From Protopterus annectens (lineage: Eukaryota; Chordata; Ceratodontiformes; Protopteridae), in assembly GCF_019279795.1 (NCBI RefSeq), contig NC_056749.1:571779986-571843985 (forward strand): a DNA stretch of 64,000 nt, read 5' to 3'. A program made the position numbers and the translations under genes. This document shows, one piece after another, positions 32,750-43,445 of the stretch. Below the pieces are notes generated by a model that did not search any database, had not been told where the DNA came from, and saw nothing but the letters and a program-made list of their open reading frames with translations. How positions within the stretch are numbered: position 1 is the first letter of the stretch; the number at the start of each line of letters is the position of its first letter.

Positions 32750-33600
32750 CATATGGAGAATACTAAGCCAAACCGATCCAAATCAGGAGGCTTTATTGTA
32801 CACATGGAAAGCACACAGGCAGGAAAAACACATAAAAGCTCCCAAATCTTTGTGTTTTCGTAAAAAAACTTCATCAGATGCAAACCCATTCATGTGATTA
32901 ATGACTACTTTTATAGTCACAGCAATTTAAGATATCCAATAGCCAAACAGCCACTAATCAAATATTAAAATTCAACTACACAGTTATTTCACACTCTAAT
33001 GATCCCACTAAGTAAACCACCTTATTTAATAGCTGAGAAGCCATAAAACCATAAAATGAATATTGTTTCAGTGTTGTTAAAAACAAGTTAAACAATCTAA
33101 AATCAGACATTTAAAAATCACTAAAAATAAATAAGAATACCATTCATTACATCTACCATCTAGTTCAATAACAATGGCACCATCTTGTGTGTAAAGTCAG
33201 TAATTGCATACATCAACTTAGAAACAAAATACATGGGAAAGAAATAATGCTAAATATAAATATAAAAATAAAAATTACATGTAAAGTAGTAATCATAAAA
33301 TAATAATCATAAAATACTGTTGTAAAATACTGTGATATTTTGAAATAATATCATAAGGCACTGAGGTGGGTGTCATGATACAATCCTCCAGTTAACTAGG
33401 TTGATAGATATCAGGTTGGGGTGGGAAACTGATTCCTTGAATTGGCTGAGAAGTAATACCAAAACACCAAGGCCAATGGGCATGCACTTCAGAATTTTAA
33501 AAAAGTCTTCAGGAAAAAAAGATAAAATGGAGAAGTCTAACTTGATGAATTGACCAGAATGACTGAAAAATGCAAAAAGGTGAAACTCACCTAAATATAC
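32750..33600 (-). mobile_element. Probable Penelope-like element, terminal region
   Basis: Non-coding sequence that includes, on the minus strand, a decayed hammerhead motif (32844-32881). The order GGCTTTATTGTACACATGGA ... ribozyme resembles the arrangement at 50995-51090. Hammerhead ribozymes are known in terminal repeats of Penelope-like retroelements. No RT or GIY-YIG coding is visible, so the family call is an inference. The right limit is arbitrary. Confidence 0.4.
32844..32881 (-). ncRNA. Degenerate hammerhead ribozyme motif
   Basis: The minus strand has CTGATGA (32877-32871), a weak stem II (GT...AC with a T-rich loop), GAAA (32859-32856), then ACAC where the 51-kb copy has GCGC, and AA instead of the UH cleavage step. 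Helix I pairs poorly. GCGC to ACAC is what CpG decay would give. Probably inactive. Confidence 0.45.
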
Positions 33601-35443
33601 AATCGAAGTGTAATTTTTTTCTCACAAACATAATGAATCTTTTTTAAAAGCAGCTTGGGGCAATTTCTCTGACGCTGTAGTTCAATGTGCTGCAAAAAAG
33701 AAGTGGTATGATGTTTGTTTTGCAGAACATTATGAGCAGAAGTGGATCATCTGGTAGCCTGGGAAAGTTTCAGATAGAGAGCCATCTAAAGTCAGCTGAC
33801 CTTAGCCCTATTACTGACATGGACGGACTTCCTAATACCAAATTATCTGCTATGTATGTTACAGCAGGTTTGAACTGCTCACAATCTACTTCTATATCCC
33901 ACTCCTCTTTTCCAAGAGCTTCTTTGAAATTGAAATAAACTTTTATTGGGCAAGATACAATTTTCTTTATGTCAGCCTTCTTATAACTCACTGGTCTGAG
34001 TTTTGATGCCTTTATCTGATCGTTAAGATTATTTGGACTGTAATGTTTTTTTTTTTCCAAATGTAGTGTCATATTAGTTCTATAAGGCATACATCAATAG
34101 TACATCAAGAAGGATTTTATCCTCATTATCACATAAGCCAAGGAAGGACCTCTTGCTAACATGTGACATACTTCAGTCCTCTGTTAAAAACATGTTAACC
34201 TTCTCTGACACCTTAAGGATATAGTCTTCTTCTGGTCCATTTCTTCATCCACAACAGTTTGTCTTCAAATCATGTGCAGCTTTTATAGCCTCAAAGATGA
34301 CCCATTCCACTTCTTGTGTTTCCAGTTTACTCCTTTCTTTGGTATGGTATCATTGCCTTTACTGAAACAGCTGCTCATCTTCATTTCCCATTCCTGCCTA
34401 CCCTTCCTGTCACTTTTATAAAACTTTTCTTACTTATATTTATTTTGTGGATTTTGTTATTGATATGAGTATATATAGACTGATTTTATTGAAGTATGTT
34501 TGCTATAGAGTTGTACTAATATATATTAAGATAACTGATTAATTGAATGATGAAATCTAATTACATCGTATTTTTATGTCTTTTTCGTGGTAGTCCGACT
34601 AGTCTTCTTGATTACATTTCGTTTTATCCTACTGTGTTGGACTTTTAGACAGCTGCATTCACTTTTTTCAGTCTACACTGTCATAAAACACAAAACACTA
34701 AGTTAGGTTTGGAACATCAAGTGCTTCAAAGTTCAAATGATTTTGAAACGGCCCAGTTCTGAGGAAGACTGAAGAAATTCAAAACTGTATATATCAGGAG
34801 AAGTTATGAAATGTGTTCTTACTACATACAAAGAAAATGATAAATGTTCTGAACAAGACATGAGTCATACGATACATAGCTAGACTAATGACAAGTCATA
34901 AAGACCAAGAAGGAAAGGTACATGAGAAGCAGTAAAAGAAGAAAATATCAAACCAACGTGGGAATAAGGAGGCTCTGTGGAGGATATGGATGCTACAGTT
35001 CACTTATGGAGCAGTTCATCGAAATTTAAAATTAATACATGCAGGAGACTTCACTTCCCTTACACCCTCTTACTTGACATGATATCCTCCAAGGTTTCAC
35101 AACCTCAGGGAAAGTTTGTTAATTTCAGTGAAATGGCCTGTCAATGAACCGGCAGTCAGCAAATCACACATTTACCTTCATTGAAAGCTACCAAAAAACA
35201 AGGACAAAGAAGGTAAATGGAGAAGCAGATTGCATTTCTAAGCATGGTACATTAAGATAAGGTCTGGGAGATTAAATAAAAAGTAAGAACGGCTAAGTAT
35301 GCAAGAACTAGAAAAACATTTTTACACCTATATGAAGGACCACAGATTTCTTACCAAAAAGAACACAATAATTCACAGACTTCTACATTCCATAGTTCTA
35401 TTAGAAGGCAGGTTTTGACAAGTGTGTAAATATCTTTACGTAC
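33601..35443. other. Intronic DNA, no recognised gene
   Basis: AT-rich sequence downstream (in transcript sense) of the exon at 35444. A 106-codon minus-strand frame at 33770-34090 (motif FKEALGKEEWDIEVDCEQFK) has rather normal amino-acid composition but no homology I recognise and no visible splice context, so I do not call it a gene. No repeats beyond short T and A runs. Confidence 0.5.
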
Positions 35444-35549
35444 CTTTAGAGGAATTTTCTAAAAGTTCAATACCTTCTGGAATGATGATGGCCAGGGCTG
35501 TTCCACAGAGTAACCCAGCTCCCAGTACAGTCACTAACTGCAGCTTATT
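35444..35549 (-). CDS. SLC39A9: Internal exon of a ZIP-family zinc transporter, SLC39A9 (ZIP9)-like
   Basis: On the minus strand this 106-bp exon is preceded by a pyrimidine-rich acceptor ending in CTTCATTTTAG and followed by the donor GTACGT. In phase 0 it encodes 35 residues plus one base: it starts NKLQ, contains [16 protein letters not shown] and IIIPEG, and ends ELLENSSK. That core is close to the second transmembrane segment of ZIP9, a Golgi/plasma-membrane zinc transporter also described as an androgen receptor. The residues after PEG are more divergent. Neither flanking exon is visible, so the introns exceed 28 kb (3') and 35 kb (5') if the gene is contiguous. A diverged paralog is possible. 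The gene name is by recall of the family sequence. Confidence 0.8.
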
Positions 35550-36263
35550 CTAAAATGAAGACACGTTACATAGTTTGCTTAGAAACAACATGAAAAATAG
35601 TTTTAAGTGATGCAAACATTTGAACAACAGCATTAAGCAGAAAAACTGTGTCGTTACGCCTATATTCTAAAAATGACCGCAGAGTCATCTAAAATGCTAT
35701 GCTAAAACACAAAACTAAAACTAACAAAGAAATGATGAGGTATCAGATGGGTAAAATAACTTTACATGTTTATGCCAGTATTAATAATTACATTCCAATA
35801 GCATGTTTATCTAAAATAAAGTTGGGAGAGGTTTTTTTCTGTTACTTACTTGTATCTCCATTGGTAGTTACAAAATTGATATGATGAGTCATGTGTTTAG
35901 ACTCAAGCTGATCATACATGTACTGCTATAGACATATATTCCCGACTCTAGGATATGTTAAGCACTCTGTTTGAATAAGAGAATGATGGCTCTATACCAC
36001 AAATATGAGAAAAGCACAAATAATTACTTAATGTTAAAATAAAACTTAAAAAATGTACAGAAAATGAACCACAACATGAAAGTATGTGAAGAATAAGTGA
36101 AATTGTAAATAAGAGTGGGTAGAGTGCAAGTCTTTGCAAGATAACTAAGGGCAGGGATTCCTAAGTTGAAGAAATGTGAGTGAAAATGCTGAGGGATAAG
36201 AAGCAAGAAATCAACAAGGCAAAACAAGAAGCAGACACGTAGAATTAGCCAAGAAAGAAGGGG
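35550..36263. other. Intronic DNA upstream of the exon
   Basis: About 700 bp of AT-rich sequence next to the exon acceptor. I see no gene, ribozyme or mobile-element signature in it. Confidence 0.5.
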
Positions 36264-37695
36264 AAAGTACAGTTGCTCAAGTCCTACTTACCTGTAACAG
36301 TAAATGTTCAAATTTCGCACTGCCTCAGTGGCACATGCTTCAGGACTTGCACAAAGTTATGGGGGAGAGGGTGTTCTGTGCCTGTAAAAACCCACACTGG
36401 CAGCTTTTCAGAGCTCAGAAATCCATCCTGGCTACCTGCGACAAGGGATTGGCTAAGCTCCTCCCATCAGAGGAAGCCTACCCCTTGTCACAGGAAGTCA
36501 GCTGTTTAGGCTTTTAGTGCTAAATAGGAAGAATCAAGAGGGACCAGAAGGAAGAACTGCACGAAACCAACCGATATGCAGCCAGAAAACACCAAAACAA
36601 ATAAGTAAAATTAACCAACAACACAAGAAGGCTGGATATCATTTAACTATTTATATAAAATAAAGGGGATGATGGGTGGGTGCTGCCATGCAGGACGTGT
36701 AAAATTCGAACATTTGCTGTTACAAGTAAGTAGGACTTACACAACTGCACTATGTTCATCATTCACACTGCCTCAGTGGGATATGTGTAGATTCCCAAAG
36801 CTTACCCTACCTAGGCAGAAAGAGGATAAGGATCCAAGTGCCCCTGGAGAATGGTCCTCACAAAGCCTGCTCTAGGGCTTGACTAAAATTCAGTTTGTAG
36901 TGCTTTGTAAAGGCATGAACAGAGGACTAGGCTGCTGCCTCTAGAATACTTCTAGAGTCCAGAGTCCACTCCTCCAGTATGCCACCAAAGGAGATAAGGC
37001 ACTGGTGGAATGTGCCTTAACCTTGCCTGGAGTAGATATACCATGGTGACAGCAACAAAAACAATAGCAGACGACAGCCAATGAGCAACTGTTCGCTTAC
37101 AGATATATTTACCCTTCTTAACCCTAGAATAGGAAATAAAGAGAGGTTCAGCTTTCCTGAAAAACTTAGTTCTGTCATGGTGGTACCTGCCTGCACACAT
37201 TCAAGGTATGCTGAATATTTTCTCCCTTTTTTAAGGCTCCAGAAAGAAAACAGGGAGATTGATGGCTTGATTCAGGGTAAATTCAGAAACACCTTTTGGT
37301 ATGAAAGATGGAATAGTTTATAAAACAACCCTGTCCTTGTGAAAATCAGACAAGATTAGCCCATCATGAGGGCTTCAGCCTCAGAGACTCACCTTGCAGA
37401 AATCAGAGCAATAAGCAAAATAATTCTCCAAGTGACAACTTTAAATCAGCCTGAAAGGCCAGTTCAAAGGAAATAAGGTCAATTTTTCAGGAACAAAGCT
37501 GAAAATCCAAGGAGGAGGAATTTTCTTTCTAGGGTGTCTGAAGTGCAATGCTCCTTTCAATAACTGACCACAAACAGAGATGAAAGGGGCCAATCCATGG
37601 GAAGATCAGCTGAGATGGCCACAATATGCACCTTGACAGATACATAAGATAAACCATCACTGAGAAGCTGACACAAATATTTTAAACCAGAAGGA
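36264..37695 (-). mobile_element. DIRS fragment, 3' part (DIRS-F2)
   Basis: The left end GAAAGTACAGTTGCTCAAGT is intact. A left terminal repeat (to about 36530), an internal complementary region (36700-36795; CAACTGCACTATG at 36742-36754) and a recombinase remnant follow. The recombinase keeps FFRKAEPLFISYSRVKKGK (36952-37200) in broken frames and continues to about 37690, where CR1 sequence begins. It has the same family features as 336-1540 and 52140-52385. Confidence 0.78.
36700..36795. repeat. DIRS-F2 internal complementary region
   Basis: CGAACATTTGCTGTTACAAG is the inverted match of CTGTAACAGTAAATGTTCAA at the left end. The right half, ATGTTCATCATTCACACTGC, is the inverted match of the right terminus at 52365-52385. 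Confidence 0.8.
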
Positions 37696-37702
37696 GAAAC
37701 TT

Positions 37703-37906
37703 TTCAACAATTGGCTAAGTTTCTGGTGTCATTCAAAGGGGATGCAGTATCTGTCTGCCTGGGAAGACATGCTTGACAAGCTTCGATGCTTTGCCACAGA
37801 TGGCTTGCACCTGTCACCCCTGGGATTCAGGATACTGTCAAAAGCTCTTGCCACCCCCATAGTACCTTTTTTAGGCAAGGCTCAAAAGACAAATCCACCT
37901 CCGTAA
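37703..37906 (+). pseudogene. CR1 ORF1 C-terminal tail (esterase-type)
   Basis: A frame of 67 codons reads FNNWLSFWCHSKGMQYL, then LDKLRCFATDGLHLSPLGFR, and stops with TAA at 37904. The DGLHLSPLG block is the C-terminal catalytic Asp-His motif of the SGNH-type esterase domain found in many CR1 ORF1 proteins. The upstream esterase region is lost by 5' truncation. ORF2 starts within 30 bp. Confidence 0.75.
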
Positions 37907-37929
37907 CAAGTACCAGCGACAAAAAACTG

Positions 37930-38649
37930 AGGGTCATGCTGCTCAATGCTAGGAGTTTAAACCTTGAAATGCACTCCCTCGAGGCACTCCTCAATATGGA
38001 GAGCATCGATATTTGTGCAGTAATGGAGACCTGGTTAAAGGCTCAAGAGAGCACCCCCAGCGATATCAGGCTACAACTCATATGACACATTTCGGCCACA
38101 AAACCCGGACCGAAATACAAAGCGAGGAGGCGTATCTATATTCATCAAGGATAATCACAGCTCCAGACTGGTTGCAAAATATGATGCCTCGGAGATCATC
38201 CAAGTGCAACTTACAATGGGCAAAACTGAAATTCAGATTGTAGCTTGCTACAGATCACCATCCCTGACCCAAGACACCCACTCCTTGTTCCTCGAGATAC
38301 TGGAAAACATGAAGGTCCAACCGAACACCCTTATACTGGGTGATTTCAATTACTCAAACATTAACTGGGAAAACTACAGAAGCACTAATACCTTTGCTCA
38401 GCGCTTCCTAGAATATATAAACTCAAATGCCCTGGACCAGCTTATTAGCACCCCCACAAGAGGTAACAATATACTGGACCTGGTTATCACCAACATGGGG
38501 GATAAATGCTCCACACATGTGGTTAATTCCTCATTCGTCAGATCAGACCCTAAACTCATCACCTTAGATATCCACATACCACCCTCAACCCCTCCCAGGG
38601 AAACCATGGCAAAAAACTTCTCCAAAGCAAACTTTATGCTACTCAAGTT
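37930..38649 (+). pseudogene. CR1 ORF2, APE endonuclease domain (CR1-b)
   Basis: The domain reads LRVMLLNARSL (Asn) and ICAVMETWL (Glu), then after frame changes GGVSIFIKD, IVACYRSPSLTQDT, TLILGDFNYSNINWENY (Asp) and NNILDLVITN. Frame breaks lie near 38085 and 38200. The domain nicks target DNA for CR1 insertion. It ends at FSKANFMLLK where DIRS-H interrupts, and the RT part continues at 43446. Confidence 0.85.
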
Positions 38650-38716
38650 ATACAGCTGCAGTCATAACAGATGGGTTATCCAACATAATGTTATGCAAAG
38701 ATGCAATGTTGATAAA

Positions 38717-39527
38717 TCAAAAACAGTAGTTGCAAAAGGTTATATGAATAGTGTTTGTCATAAGGCCTGTCCTAAGAAATCCCAAAGCTAAGTAAGGGTG
38801 GTAGGCACTAAGTGGAACTAGGAGGGGGATGGATGCCCTAGGCAGGACTGTGGAGTGTGCACTGAACTCCAGGTCAAAATGTCCTTTGTAGGGGACCCCT
38901 GTCCTTGGTAGGGACCCCCCTAATCCATTTTGAAATTGTCTGTTTGGAAATAGCCTTTCCTTGAGCACCTGTAGCATAGGACACAAGAGTTGCTCAGTTT
39001 TTCCTGAATGCTTTGTCCTGTCCAAATAGTAACAAAGTTGCTTGTTTGAATGTCAAAATATGTAATCTTTCTTTTTGTTTTGTGTTTTGGATTAAAAAGG
39101 TAGGGTAGTGGATAGTCTGCTACAAAGCTACTGGATACTACCAGCCATGAGGGCCTGTAGCTCTGCAAAGCGTGCGTGGGGAGGTGATAGAAAAAAAGGC
39201 TGTTTCTATGACAAGTAAAGTTGAGGTCCCAAGCAGGACTGGATGAGAGAATAAAGGAGGGTCTGTGTTGTATTGTGCGGAAATGGCTGAAGCATGGATC
39301 TTGATGGAGGAGAAGGAAAGTCCATTGTTTAACATCTCAGCTAGGTACTGTAAAATTTGAGGAATATTTATTACCCAAGGATTCTGTCCCTTTTCTTGAT
39401 TCCAGGCACAAAATCGTTTCCATTTGGTGGAGTAGGCCTTTCTAGTAGAGGGTCTTCTGGCCTCCAAGATAACATCCTGCACCTCCTTGGAGAGGAGAAA
39501 TTGTTGGGAAATCAAGCAATTCTCCAT
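38717..39527 (-). pseudogene. DIRS tyrosine recombinase (DIRS-H), large deletions
   Basis: The ATG at 39527 (MENCLISQQF) overlaps the RNase H stop. The N-terminal region reads EARRPSTRKAYSTKWKRFCAW and SFSSIKIHASAISAQYNTDP. After SHPVL about 50 codons are missing. The C-terminal part (38717-39168) keeps DRTKHSGKTEQLL, but the H-x-x-R box is broken and the tyrosine region is lost. Inactive. Confidence 0.8.
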
Positions 39528-41460
39528 GCAGCTAGATTTAGAGTTTTGAGATGGCTGTGAAGGGTTTTGTAGTTGTGCTGGGACAACAGAAGAGGAACTA
39601 AAGGAGGATCCATGGTGGGGAATGTGTCAGGCTCGTCAGGAGCGGATACCAGTGTTGTCTTGGCCAGTCTGGCGCAATGAAAATCATTTTTGGTCTCTCT
39701 GCTCTGGCTTTTAATAGAACTTTGGGCAGCAGAGGAAGAGGCAGGAAGGCATAGACTGTCAATGTTGCCCAATTGAAGGAAAGTGCGTCCACTTTCCAGG
39801 CCTGTGGATGATATGTCCTTGAACAAAATTTTTTCAACTGGCAATTTCTGTGGGTAGCAAAGAGATCTATGTCTGGCTGTCCCCATGCCTGAGTTATCTT
39901 TGTGAAAACTTGAGGATGCAACTTCCATTCGTGTGGATCGGTTATATTTCAGCTTAGGTTGTCTGCCAGTGTATTTTCCTTCCCTGGCAGGAGTTGTGCC
40001 AGTAGTTGAATTTGCAATTCCAGTGCTGTGTTCCATAGGGTCATGGCTTGCCTGCACAGGGGGTATGAATGAGTTCCCCCCTGTTTGTTTATGTACCACA
40101 TCACTGTGGTGTTGTCTGTCCTTATCAATACCTGGCCTGGATGCAGTAGGTCTTTGAAGGTCATAATAGCCTTTTGTACGGCTAGCATTTCCTTTTGGTT
40201 GATGTGAAGGTGCTTCTCTTTTCGGGTCCATTTTCCCTGAATGCACTGATATGTCATGTGTGCTCCCCAGGCGTAGTCTGAGGCATCTGTTGTGATGATT
40301 TGAGTTGCTTGAGGTACACAGAAAGGAAGACCTGTGTTTCTTTGGCAAGCTTGAGCCCATCACATAAATTCCTTTTGAAGGCATGGAATGAGTGGTATAA
40401 TCGCTTCCAAGCTGTGGCTGTGTTGAGACCATAAGTTTTTTAGGTACCATTGAAGTTTCCTCATATGCAGCTTTGCACATGGGATTAGTAGGATGCAAGA
40501 TGCCATGAATCCCAGAGCCTGCAGGACTTTCCTTGCAGTTAGCCTGGTGTAAGTTGCCATTGTTCTGAAGTATTGAGACAGTTGCCCTTGCTTGTCTGGC
40601 GTGAGGTAGGCCATCTGGGTGGTTGTATCCAAGCTGGCACCCAGGAAAATTATTTGTTGAGAGCGTATTAGTTTTGATTTCTTTTTGTTGACTGTGTATC
40701 CCAGGAAGTTCAACAGTTTTATTACAAATGCCAGGTGCTGCAGTAGTATGTCCTTGCTGTCCGCTTGGATCTGGCAGTCGTCCAGATATGGGTAGATTTG
40801 TATCCCTTGTAGTCTGCAGAAGGCGATTACTGATGCCAGGCATTTCGTAAACACTCTGGGTGCAGTAGATAAGCCAAAGGGTAATGCAGAGAATTGGTAA
40901 TGGGTTGAACCTGCAAGAAATCTGAGGTATCTTCTGCAATCTTGTCTGATAGGGACATGCAGGTATGCCTCCTTGAGGTCCAATGTTACCAGCCAAGACT
41001 CCTTGCCCAGCATGGGAAGAAGCTGCTGTAATATGAGCATCTTGAATTTTGGCACCTGTAGATATGTGTTTAGGATGGATAGGTCTAAGATAGATCTCCA
41101 ATCTTTGTCTTTCCTTGGTACCAGGAATAGTCTGGAATAAAACCCTTGACCTTGTTCTTTTGCAGGTACCTCTTGAATTGCTTTCATGTCCATGAGAGCT
41201 GAAATTTGTTTTTGTGCCTCTGCCCTTTGATTTTGTGGCAGGTTTGGCATGCCTCTCATTTTTGGAAGGGTGTGAAAGTGGAACCTGTAGCCTCTGTCTA
41301 TAATGTCCAGAATCCATTTGTCTTTTGTAACAATATGCCAATTTTTTGAGAATAATGTCAGTTTTCCGCCCAGTGGTGCTGCCATTAAAGCTTTGCTTGG
41401 CAGGTGTAGGGGGAAGTCATTGTGTCTGTTTTCTAAAAGACTGTGATCTATCTTCTCCAC
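39512..41460 (-). pseudogene. DIRS RT-RNase H (DIRS-H)
   Basis: RT is a 366-codon frame, 40360-41460. It has FLVPRKDKDWRSILDLS, LVTLDLKEAYLHVPI, FSALPFGLSTAPRVFTK and YPYLDDCQIQ. RNase H continues in other frames (40257-39949: INQKEMLAVQKAI, RTDNTTVMWYINKQGG; 39921-39598: DLFATHRNCQLKKFCSRTYH) to the tail NLAAWRIA at 39512. A second minus-strand frame is open for 609 codons (39512-41341), mostly a shifted reading of the same region; only its last residues are the RNase H frame. Confidence 0.85.
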
Positions 41461-43136
41461 CTGTTGGGGTTGGTGCTTGCCACTGCCTGGCTCTGAAAGA
41501 TCCTTGAGGTTGCCCTCTACCCCTCTGACGCCTGTATCTGCCCCTTTGAGGTTTGTCCGTGGCTGAAAAGGACCAATTTTTTGAAGGCCAGTTTCTGCTG
41601 AAACATGGAGGCTGTACCTGCAGGAAATCTTTCACTGTTTGCATTGATTTCGCTTTTTCCTCCATTTTCTTTAGCATTGACATGATCTGGTAAGGTTTGC
41701 TCTTTGAGCCAAGCAAGCCTACGTATAACAGACCCCGTAACAGAAGCTCTACATGAGGCCTCTAAAGCATCAAAACCACACTGCAAGGTATGTTTACCCA
41801 CTTGCTCTGCACCATGCAACAAATTCTGCAACTCTTTTAAATCTGGTTGTTCTGGTTCTGTCATCTTGCTTTTCAGCTGAGATATCAAAAACTGTTGATA
41901 CTTTAACATATGAAACTGACAGTTTAATGCCCTCATGGTTAAAGTGGCCGAGGTGTACACCTTTTCCCCCCACCTTTCTAAAGATCTGGAATCTCTCTCT
42001 GAAGGTAATGGGTTTTTAGCAGTAGAGGCCTTAATTCCCTTGGGACCCTGTGAAATTGTTTCTGGGTCAGCAGTATGGCTTTTATATAGGAACTGGTGAG
42101 AATCAGGAACCTGGTAAATGCCTGTCTGGTTTAACAGGAGCTGGTGGCAAAGAATCTGGATTAAGGCTGGCTTCTGTGTACACATCATCCAATATATCTA
42201 AAACAGGAGGGATAGCAAGAGGCCTATGCTGGGGGAGCAGAAGAAATTCCCTGAGCCTTTTCTTGGAATCTGAATAATCTTGGCCTTCCCAGTGAAAGTG
42301 TTCCCTCAATGAATGCAGGGTTTCCCCAAAAGAGAAGTCCTCGGGGGGGAGACCGAGGGAATAGACTCCTCTGCATCAGAGTCTTTGAATGGAGAATAGG
42401 CATAATCCAGGTCCTCAGATAGTTCTGAGGTAATAGAAGCTTGATCTGAGGAAGGGTAGTCTACCTCTAATCTGGGCCTTTTGTCAGAGGGGGGTTGAGA
42501 ACCCCTGATAAGAGTAATCAAATCCTCAGCCATTTTAAGCATCTGTTTTTTAGGCATGGTGCCTTGAGAGGGGGTCTGAGGAACCTGTTTTTTGGTTTTC
42601 ATGGCTGCTTTAGATTTAGTGAAGGCTTTAATAGAGAAAGAGGAAGGCCTGAAAACCCCTTGAGAAATGGCAGGCCTATCCAAATTCTGAGTTTCCCCAC
42701 TCAGAGTGGCGTCGGTATCTGTATTGGGAATGGAGGCCGAGGAGCCTACAACCTCGGGTACTGAGGACACCGGTAATGCATTGTCATCGGTACTCAGGGG
42801 CTGCGTAGGCACCTCGCTGAGTACCGGAGAACCGGTAGTCGGCCTTGGCGTGGTTTCAGTAGGTGGGGCGGACCTCGTATGTCGGTCCTTATCTTTGCGT
42901 TTTTTGCTCAAAACAGGAGTCGGAGTATCTGACGACATAATATAATTTAATTTTTTACCAAAAAAGTGAAGGGCGAACTCCGCCCGACGCTTAATAGTGC
43001 GCTTGTTGAATCTAGCACAAAAACGGCAGGATGAGACATCATGGTCTGGGCCTAAGCAAGGTATACAGAAAGAGTGGAAATCCTTATGCAATATTTGCTT
43101 CCCACATGAAATGCAATTATTAACTTTGTCTGACAT
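41417..43136 (-). pseudogene. DIRS gag-like protein (DIRS-H)
   Basis: It starts MSDKVNNCISCGKQILHKDF at 43136. A Cys/His cluster (CIPC, HDVSSCRFC) and MPKKQMLKMAEDLITLIRG occur without an internal stop, up to a frameshift at about 42306. It continues in other frames with HFHWEGQDYSDSKKRLREFL, ATLTMRALNCQFHMLKYQQF, KHTLQCGFDALEASC and a basic tail (41417-41716). About 20 codons (the LLDAPL block) are deleted after LPDHVNAK. Confidence 0.82.
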
Positions 43137-43445
43137 CGGTCTGAGGCAAGAAAAGTTTCAACGGGTACTTAGCTTTCAAGAAGACTTCGGCTGAAATGCT
43201 TTCGTAAATCTCAGGAGCTGGCCGACCGGCACTTGCGAACTGCTTCTGCTTCGGGCACCGCGCGGCAAGAAAGACTGTAGAAAATGGCGTTGGCTGCCTC
43301 TTTTATACCCCTGCCATGCTGATGTCAGGGAAGAAGCGACGACAACCGACGCTGGACCTAGACTTTGGAATTCGGCCGACCGAGGACCCGCCTGATGGCA
43401 GGATAACCCATCTGTTATGACTGCAGCTGTATGCATGATGAACAT

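Larger units (their letters stand above)
37696..38649 (+). mobile_element. CR1 LINE, 5' part (CR1-b)
   Basis: A 5'-truncated CR1 begins in ORF1, passes into the ORF2 endonuclease, and is interrupted at about 38649 by DIRS-H. It resumes at 43446. The reading is colinear with CR1-c (49808-50749), apart from about 150 bp of CR1 lost at the DIRS-H junction. Confidence 0.85.
38650..43445 (-). mobile_element. DIRS element nested in CR1 (DIRS-H)
   Basis: A perfect 32-bp inverted repeat marks the copy: ATACAGCTGCAGTCATAACA... at 38650-38681 and its complement at 43401-43432. The right end is AACAT at 43445. In minus order it has gag (43136-41417), RT/RNase H (41460-39512) and a damaged recombinase (39527-38717). 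The left terminus and internal complementary region are largely deleted, and the usual AGTACAGTTG start is absent. It is close to DIRS-A in gag and RT but not identical. It splits CR1-b. Confidence 0.9.

Noticed and set aside
42495-42945. Plus-strand frames over DIRS-H gag
   Set aside because: Antisense shadows of the gag N-terminal frame.
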